Origin: Hyphomonadaceae bacterium TMED5 | Lineage (GTDB): Bacteria; Pseudomonadota; Alphaproteobacteria; Caulobacterales; Hyphomonadaceae | Assembly (NCBI GenBank): GCA_002173095.1 | Contig: NHBK01000009.1 | Coordinates: forward strand, 682,001-746,000 | Direction: 5' to 3' | Length of the DNA stretch: 64,000 nt | Part shown: piece after piece, positions 59,414-64,000 of the stretch | How positions within the stretch are numbered: position 1 is the first letter of the stretch | Layout of the letters: every line of letters begins with the position of its first letter | Notes under the pieces: model-generated | Databases searched by the model: none | What the model was told of the DNA's origin: nothing | Seen by the model: only the letters and a program-made list of their open reading frames with translations | Program-made: the position numbers and the translations under genes

Positions 59414-60342
59414 AGCAATTGTTCTGCGGCGGCGGAGGCTGGAAGCTGGCCGGTTTCAACCGCGTGTTTCAGCTCTGACAGTTTGGCCACCACATTTGGG
59501 TGAGCGCGGAAGGCGGCCATCAGGCCATCCTGAATCAGCTCATTCATCCAGGTGATCTGTTGTTCGGCTCGGCGTTTGTCGCGCGAACCGGATTCTTCTG
59601 TCTTCTTCTTATGGAGTTCGATGGTCTCCCACAGCTCTTTCAGGCCTTCGCCTGTCGCGCCTGCGCAGGTTACAACCGGTGGAGACCAAGCCGGGTCGAC
59701 AGGTTCAAGAATGTGAAGTGCATTCTGATAATGGCGCTGCGCGCGCTTAGCGGCGCGCTCATCAATGTCGGCTTTGTTGACGGCAATGAGGTCGGCAACT
59801 TCCAGAACGCCTTTTTTGATGCCCTGAAGGTCGTCGCCAGCATTGGGCAGCATCAGAACCAGAAAAAAGTCGACCATATTGGCGACAACGGTTTCAGACT
59901 GACCAACGCCCACAGTCTCGACCAGAATGACATCATAACCAGCCGCTTCGCACATAAGCAGGCTTTCGCGGGTTTTGCGCGCAACGCCGCCCAGCGTGTC
60001 ACCAGCGGGTGAGGGGCGAACGAAGGCCTTCTCATCGACAGAGAGCCGCGCCATGCGGGTCTTATCTCCCAGAATGGAGCCGCCTGAGCGTTGTGAGGTC
60101 GGATCGACCGCCAGAACCGCAACGCGATATCCGAGCTCAGTGAGCATGGTGCCGAATGCGTCGATAAAGGTGGATTTTCCAACTCCCGGAACGCCGGTAA
60201 TGCCAATGCGCTGGCTTTTTCCGGTGTTGGACATGACTGAGCTTAACAGGGCGCGCGCTTCGGCCTGATGGTCAGTGCGGCGGCTTTCCACCTTGGTGAT
60301 GGCGCGGGCAAGGCCGCGTCGTGTACTCAGATCGACTTCCAT
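59386..60342 (-). CDS. meaB: MeaB/ArgK-type GTPase, methylmalonyl-CoA mutase chaperone
   Basis: A 318-residue SIMIBI-class GTPase. Walker A is GVPGVGKST (50-58), followed by AVDPTSQRSGGSILGDKTRM, IVETVGVGQSE and VNKADIDE, the invariant motifs of MeaB. It loads or protects adenosylcobalamin on methylmalonyl-CoA mutase in propionate metabolism. The mutase genes are not in this window. It starts 8 bp after the stop of the upstream HEPN-motif gene, so the two are probably cotranscribed. Confidence 0.93.
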   Translation of the reverse strand: MEVDLSTRRGLARAITKVESRRTDHQAEARALLSSVMSNTGKSQRIGITGVPGVGKSTFIDAFGTMLTELGYRVAVLAVDPTSQRSGGSILGDKTRMARLSVDEKAFVRPSPAGDTLGGVARKTRESLLMCEAAGYDVILVETVGVGQSETVVANMVDFFLVLMLPNAGDDLQGIKKGVLEVADLIAVNKADIDERAAKRAQRHYQNALHILEPVDPAWSPPVVTCAGATGEGLKELWETIELHKKKTEESGSRDKRRAEQQITWMNELIQDGLMAAFRAHPNVVAKLSELKHAVETGQLPASAAAEQLLQAFGVEGF

Positions 60343-60350
60343 GTCTTCAG

Positions 60351-61037
60351 TCAGTAAGTCCAGCTGGCGGTATGATCAAGCGTGATCGACCAGCCGAGAT
60401 AAATTGCACGTTTACCGCCCTGTATCACATTCAGCGCATTGGGTGGTCGCGCCGCTATCAGGTCTGAGGCTGCCGACCAGACAAGGAGCGCGCGCAGCTT
60501 CGTGGCGTCGCTTGAATCCCCTGCCTCCATGTCGAGATGAAGCGCTAAACTTTCAAAGTCCGGAGCTTCAGAAAGCGGCAGTTGAGACAGAATAGCCTGC
60601 AGCTCGCCCAACCGGTCGACAGGCGGGTGGGCCAGTGCGCGCAGGGCAAAGGCTTCCTCTGCCTGTGCGAGTGTCTCAAGCAGTTCAGCGCCGGTGAGGA
60701 GAAAGCGCCGGGTTTCATCTTCGGTGAGAAGCTGTTGATGAGCCCAGCGGTCCCGAAACCGGCTGAGTGTACGTATTGCGCTTTGCTGTTTTTGTGGCGT
60801 GTCTGTTGCGGCGAACAGGTCCGGATGTCGCGCCATCATACGCCATGCAGCGCGTGCATCCGGCTCAAACCCCTGCTTGCGCACAGGGCTGGAGGCGGGA
60901 AGGCTTTCCATCGGGTCGAACCCGGCTTTGATCAGACGATCTGGAACCAGCGGGATGAGCGCGGCCTTCTGAATGCGAAGGGCAATCAGTAGGCGCGCAT
61001 CCAGGCCAAGTGGGAAGGACTGATACAGAGTGCTCAT
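60351..61037 (-). CDS. HEPN-motif protein of unknown function (Swt1-HEPN-like)
   Basis: A 228-residue, largely helical cytoplasmic protein. The segment LSRFRDRWAHQQLLTEDETRRFLLTGAELL carries R95-x4-H100 followed by the T-E-D-E-T-R helix start, which looks like the Swt1-type HEPN fold (R-x4-6-H, then a helix that opens with acidic/threonine residues). In catalytic HEPN RNases that R and H are essential. The flanking N-terminal region (WRMMARHPDLF) and C-terminal region have no known domain. It is just upstream of meaB. It could be an RNase, a noncatalytic binding domain, or a chance resemblance. Confidence 0.6.
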   Translation of the reverse strand: MSTLYQSFPLGLDARLLIALRIQKAALIPLVPDRLIKAGFDPMESLPASSPVRKQGFEPDARAAWRMMARHPDLFAATDTPQKQQSAIRTLSRFRDRWAHQQLLTEDETRRFLLTGAELLETLAQAEEAFALRALAHPPVDRLGELQAILSQLPLSEAPDFESLALHLDMEAGDSSDATKLRALLVWSAASDLIAARPPNALNVIQGGKRAIYLGWSITLDHTASWTY

Positions 61038-61149
61038 GTCCTATCTGATACCGGAGACGCGGACTTTTGCCTATTGCGGCAATCGGGCTCCTTGCTCTGT
61101 TTTCTGAATATTCGAATATACGAACGTAAACTCGGTTCAGGAGCTGAAA

Positions 61150-61500
61150 ATGAGCTATAGTGACAAGATAAAAGACATGCGGACTGAGCTGCGTGAGCTA
61201 AACAAAGCTATTCCCGAAACAACAAAAGAGTTTGGGGCGCTGTCAAAAGCCGTGAAGGACAGCGGCACGCTCAGCGTCAAGGAAAAGGAATGGGTGGCAC
61301 TGGCTATGGCTGTGGCTATGCGCTGTGAGCCGTGCATCAATTTTCACATTGAAGCCATGATGAAAGCCGGTGGTACGCGTGAAGAGCTGGGCGATATTCT
61401 TGCCATGGGCATTCAGATGAGCGGTGGCCCCGGTCTAATGTATGCGGGGCATGCGCTGGCCTGTTGGGATGAGCTGGCAGTTAGCCAGCGGGCTAGCTAG
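61150..61500 (+). CDS. Carboxymuconolactone decarboxylase/AhpD-like protein
   Basis: A 116-residue helical protein. The AhpD-like redox motif CEPC (cysteines 59 and 62) is followed by histidine 66 (CINFHIEAMMKAGGTREELGD), the standard signature. Such proteins are peroxidase partners or decarboxylases; the CxxC with downstream histidine favours a peroxide- or thiol-linked redox role. It stands alone, overlapping the 3' end of the convergent sensor kinase gene by 8 bp. Confidence 0.85.
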   Translation: MSYSDKIKDMRTELRELNKAIPETTKEFGALSKAVKDSGTLSVKEKEWVALAMAVAMRCEPCINFHIEAMMKAGGTREELGDILAMGIQMSGGPGLMYAGHALACWDELAVSQRAS

Positions 61501-62689
61501 CTGCTCTGGCGCCAGCGGCTGGAGGCGGTGGCAACACTGAAATCGGCAGCCGGATGAGAAAGTGGCTTCCACTCTTATGCGCCGGGTCCAGCTCGATAGT
61601 GCCGCCATGCGCTTCAATGATGGTTCTGACGATTGAAAGCCCGATGCCATGTCCTTCATTTTTGGAATCCAGCTGGCGTAGCGGGTCGAATACGATCTGC
61701 CGACAATTGTCTGGTATGCCAGTCCCATTGTCTGAAACGGAGATCAGAACCTCATTTCTATCGATCGAACAGCTTGTTCTTACGACCGGTGTAACGCCTG
61801 GCGCGACATATTTAGCGGCATTGGAATATAGATTGGAAAACACACGCGCCATGAGAACGGGGTCAATGTTCATGTCCGGCATGTCTTCGATGATGAATTC
61901 AGGTGAATTTGGGCTGATCTGACGAACATTCTCTGCCGACTTTTGCGCAATTTCTACCGGATCTGTGATTTCAGGAGACGGCTTCTGAAACGCAGATTTC
62001 GTAAACTCGAGTAAGCGCGCAACCAGTTCCTGCATATCGATGGCGACTGCGCGGATACGTTCCAGCGCCAGATGTTGCTTGTCCGGATTTGTCTCGGCGT
62101 TGAGGCCAATGTCTGCAAACATTTTCACCTGTCGGGCGGGCGAATTCAGATCATGAGAAACAATCCCGGCAAACTGTTTGAGGGCGAGGTTGGATTGTTC
62201 AAGCTTGGTCGCTTGTTGTCCCAGTGCCTGGTTTAAGGCGAGTAGCTGTCCATTATACTTCCGAATTCGGCGGGCGGCCCGTTCCTGATGGATGAGATAA
62301 ATGGGTATGAATGCAATAACGATCAGACTGAACAGAACCAGAAGACCGAGCCGGCGGACATAGGCCGATTTTGCCAAAAGTGTGCGTGTAAGCGAGGTTT
62401 CGAAACGTGTAAGTTCTGCGAGTGCAGGTGTGTCGTCATATCTGACGACATTGTCGATTTCACGAGCGCTGGACCCTTCGGCAATCATATTTCGAATTGT
62501 TTCGGTTCGTGACTGATAGGCCGAGATCATTTGCCGTGTCAGGGGCAGGCGCTCTTCCATACCCAGCTCTTCGGCAATGTCTTCGACCTGTAGCGCCAGA
62601 TTGCGTGCTGTGACCGCATTTTCGTGAGCATTTTCGATGTATTGAGGCTCATCGGGTCGAAGAATGGCGTTTTTGAGGTTATGAATCAT
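61493..62689 (-). CDS. Sensor histidine kinase, main part, separated from its N-terminus by a frameshift
   Basis: A 398-residue reading frame opens at MIHNLKNAILRP. It contains most of a sensory domain (helical, residues 1-105), a transmembrane helix (about 112-135), a coiled coil, and a complete kinase core: FAGIVSHDLNSPARQ (H box), FSNLYSNAAKYV (N box), DNGTGIP (G1) and GHGIGLSIVRTII (G2). An intact kinase should have a first transmembrane segment and the conserved YGGMIHN motif; these are encoded just upstream in the other frame. Adding one G to the G5 tract at 62690-62694 would fuse them into one protein of about 455 residues. The kinase faces a divergent response regulator, its likely partner. 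Confidence 0.8.
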   Translation of the reverse strand: MIHNLKNAILRPDEPQYIENAHENAVTARNLALQVEDIAEELGMEERLPLTRQMISAYQSRTETIRNMIAEGSSAREIDNVVRYDDTPALAELTRFETSLTRTLLAKSAYVRRLGLLVLFSLIVIAFIPIYLIHQERAARRIRKYNGQLLALNQALGQQATKLEQSNLALKQFAGIVSHDLNSPARQVKMFADIGLNAETNPDKQHLALERIRAVAIDMQELVARLLEFTKSAFQKPSPEITDPVEIAQKSAENVRQISPNSPEFIIEDMPDMNIDPVLMARVFSNLYSNAAKYVAPGVTPVVRTSCSIDRNEVLISVSDNGTGIPDNCRQIVFDPLRQLDSKNEGHGIGLSIVRTIIEAHGGTIELDPAHKSGSHFLIRLPISVLPPPPAAGARAAS

Positions 62690-62859
62690 CCCCCATAGCC
62701 AATTTCGATTTCAAGCTGAGACACGCCATGGGACAGGTTCTCCTGCGCATCTGCCAGATCGGACAGAATGGTCTCACGAACCCAGCTTGTTATCGTAAAT
62801 CCCATTAAAAACAGGGCTATAACGATAGGCGGTAGCAGTTGAAGCGTGCGGTCGGTCAT
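62686..62859 (-). pseudogene. N-terminal fragment of the split sensor kinase
   Basis: A 57-codon frame from an ATG at 62859 encodes MTDRTLQLLP, then a transmembrane helix (residues 8-27: LLPPIVIALFLMGFTITSW), then ETILSDLADAQENLSHGVSQLEIEIGYGG and a stop. Its TGA overlaps the ATG of the kinase frame (ATGA). The IGYGG end joins naturally to MIHNLKN in the next frame, recreating a conserved YGGxIHN motif of this kinase type. A single-base loss in the G5 tract between them would explain the split. Translational coupling, slippage or sequencing error are all possible. Confidence 0.7.
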
Positions 62860-62913
62860 AATCTTACTGATCTATCTTTCCCGCAGTTCGTGTTATCTAC
62901 TTTGGTTATAATA

Positions 62914-62934
62914 AAAATTCCTAGAAAGAATTTT
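62914..62934. promoter_or_regulatory. Inverted repeat between divergent kinase and response regulator
   Basis: AAAATTC-CTAGAAA-GAATTTT is a perfect 7-bp inverted repeat in the 209-bp AT-rich intergenic region, 55 bp upstream of the kinase fragment start. It is a plausible operator for the divergent pair or part of overlapping promoters. Because the neighbouring regulator is a receiver-only protein, the binder would be something else. Confidence 0.35.
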
Positions 62935-63068
62935 GCGACATTAGGTAGAAATTTGAAAGAAATTTAATACAATAGGTGTTGCTACAAGTCTATCTCAGTG
63001 ACCTTTTGCGCCGGAACTTGCGCCAATGCATGCGGATCACTTCACGGCGCCTAACCAACGGAGCAGAT

Positions 63069-63473
63069 ATGTCGATCCAACAAATCATGGTCGTCGAAGA
63101 CAATGAGAACGACCGCTTTTTTCTACAAACTGCATTCGAAAAAGAAGACATACAGGCCAATATTATATTCGCGGTGTCAGCTGAAGACGCCATAGAAAAG
63201 TTCGACGAAATTTCGCGTCCTCTTGCCATCATTACGGATTTGAACATGCCCGGAGCGGGTGGGTTCGGCTTACTGGAACATTTACGTTCAGATGCGGCGC
63301 TCAAACATGTCCCGACGATTGTGTTCTCGGGCTCAGCCAACCCGGATGATATCAATAGCTCGTATGAGCATGAGGCGAATGCCTATGTCATGAAGCCCGA
63401 CAGCGTTGAGGGCTATAAGGGCTTTGTGTCTTCGTTCAGCTCTTTCTGGGTTGAACAGAACCGCGTGGCTTAA
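63069..63473 (+). CDS. Single-domain response regulator (Rcp1/CheY-like)
   Basis: A 134-residue receiver-only protein. Acidic residues at 10-11, phospho-acceptor aspartate 57 in IITDLNMPGAGG, a serine in IVFSGSANP and lysine in YVMKPDSVEGYKGFV mark a functional receiver of the Rcp1 type, common partners of phytochrome-like or SpoIIE-like kinases. No output domain is present. GGAG lies 6 bases before the ATG at 63069; upstream in-frame codons look noncoding. It is divergent from the sensor kinase and probably its substrate, passing phosphate on or acting by protein contact. Confidence 0.88.
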   Translation: MSIQQIMVVEDNENDRFFLQTAFEKEDIQANIIFAVSAEDAIEKFDEISRPLAIITDLNMPGAGGFGLLEHLRSDAALKHVPTIVFSGSANPDDINSSYEHEANAYVMKPDSVEGYKGFVSSFSSFWVEQNRVA

Positions 63474-63503
63474 ATCTGCCAAAAAGGGCGACGCCGAATG
63501 GCG

Positions 63504-63522
63504 CCGCCAGTTTGGCGGTTTT
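63504..63522 (+). terminator. Rho-independent terminator after response regulator
   Basis: CCGCCA (63504-63509) pairs with TGGCGG (63513-63518) with a 3-nt loop and four T residues (63519-63522). An overlapping GC-rich stem (GGCGACGCC with GGCGCCGCC, one mismatch) lies just upstream. It should end rightward transcription from the response regulator gene. Confidence 0.7.
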
Positions 63523-63536
63523 GATTGCGATTCCTT

Positions 63537-63998
63537 CTAAAGGCCCAGTTCGCTGAGTCCGGGGTGATTGTCCGGGCGACGTCCCTGCGGCCAGTGGAAC
63601 AGGCGCTCATGCTCTGAAATCGGCAGGTCATTTATACTGGCATGACGTTCCTTCATCAGGCCCGTATCGTCGAACACCCAGTTCTCATTACCATAGGATC
63701 TGAACCATTGTCCGGCGTCAGATCGCCATTCATAAGCGTAGCGAACAGCAATGCGATTGGACTGGAAGGCAAATAGTTCTTTGATCAGCCGATATTCGGT
63801 TTCGGCCTGCCATTTCGTTGTGAGGAAGCTGATGATTTCAGCGCGACCTCTGATGAATTGGTCCCGGTTTCGCCAGACACTGTCTAGTGTGTAGGCCAGT
63901 GACACTTTTTCCGCGTCGCGGCCATTCCAGCCATCTTCTGCGAGCCGGACTTTCCGGGCGGCGGTTGCCGCTGTGAAAGGCGGGAGTGGTGGTCGCAT
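63537..63998 (-). CDS. SnoaL-like/DUF1348 family protein
   Basis: A 153-residue NTF2-like protein of the DUF1348 type. [36 protein letters not shown] at the start, [23 protein letters not shown], and [25 protein letters not shown] are family marks. These small cone-shaped proteins bind hydrophobic ligands or catalyse isomerisation, but DUF1348 itself has no known reaction. The start at 63998 is near the window edge; the family usually begins close to this point, so the gene is probably complete, though a few upstream codons could be missing. Confidence 0.8.
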   Translation of the reverse strand: MRPPLPPFTAATAARKVRLAEDGWNGRDAEKVSLAYTLDSVWRNRDQFIRGRAEIISFLTTKWQAETEYRLIKELFAFQSNRIAVRYAYEWRSDAGQWFRSYGNENWVFDDTGLMKERHASINDLPISEHERLFHWPQGRRPDNHPGLSELGL

Positions 63999-64000
63999 CT

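Noticed and set aside
63010-63040. EcfG-type general stress promoter (GGAAC) upstream of the response regulator
   Set aside because: GGAAC is present, but no CGTT-like -10 lies 16-17 bases downstream.
1-64000. tRNA, rRNA, CRISPR array, insertion sequence
   Set aside because: I read the intergenic regions for cloverleaf signatures, regularly spaced repeats and transposase frames and found none.

Overview
The window looks like chromosomal DNA from an alphaproteobacterium, most likely of the Caulobacterales/Hyphomonadaceae type. This is an inference from gene content: a complete-looking Rhodobacter-type gene transfer agent (GTA) cluster, an isolated ccmE, TonB-dependent receptors, MeaB, GlnE, a Do-type protease with its own two-component system, and an alphaproteobacterial Fur-type operator. 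Genes are densely packed with many ATGA overlaps. I see no rRNA, tRNA, CRISPR array, insertion sequence, integrase or plasmid origin.

Region by region. 1-6.2 kb: the 5' part of a LuxR/STAND-type ATPase regulator, a 360-bp gap holding a candidate structured small RNA with a strong terminator, an ACT-like protein, a Tat-exported PhoX/DUF839 lipoprotein, a GT1-type glycosyltransferase, two exported proteins of unknown function and a VOC protein. 6.2-18.7 kb: the GTA structural operon (small and large terminase, portal, protease, capsid, adaptor, tail terminator, tail tube, assembly chaperones, very short tape measure, distal tail, hub, NlpC/P60 peptidase, megatron). No separate g7 (stopper) gene is visible, and the hub gene g13 appears to have lost about 75 residues in frame between its metal-cluster cysteines. 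A strongly structured 170-bp gap precedes the tail tube gene. 18.7-23.7 kb: a low-molecular-weight phosphatase-like protein with a basic N-terminal extension, a CbpA-type DnaJ protein, and a PepSY protein, response regulator, histidine kinase and ccmE in a row.

23.7-32.7 kb: a DUF6607-like lipoprotein divergent from a Fur-box-controlled TonB receptor (probably heme or iron), a peptidoglycan-recycling pair (LD-carboxypeptidase and Mpl/MurC-like ligase), an enoyl-CoA hydratase family protein and a second TonB receptor. 32.8-37.8 kb: a degP, response regulator, kinase envelope-stress operon and an alpha/beta-hydrolase-OsmC fusion. 37.9-42.3 kb: a metal(loid) island, with a radical SAM enzyme plus an ArsM-type arsenite methyltransferase carrying all four catalytic cysteines, convergent with an EF-hand, ECF sigma, anti-sigma and CnrX-like operon.

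42.3-64 kb: mostly housekeeping and uncharacterised genes: glnE, thioesterase, two RNA methyltransferases, an OmpA-like protein paired with a repeat-bearing coiled-coil/helix-hairpin-helix protein, CPBP protease, amidase, an acyltransferase-SGNH protein with an extra C-terminal domain, TetR with its divergent metal-hydrolase-like target, meaB, a HEPN-motif protein and an AhpD-like protein. It ends with a sensor kinase whose reading frame is broken at a G5 tract, divergent from a single-domain response regulator. The most unusual items are the radical SAM-ArsM pair, the shortened GTA hub, the G-tract split kinase, the candidate sRNA and the structured leader inside the GTA operon. All functional calls come from reading sequence and motifs, without database searches.
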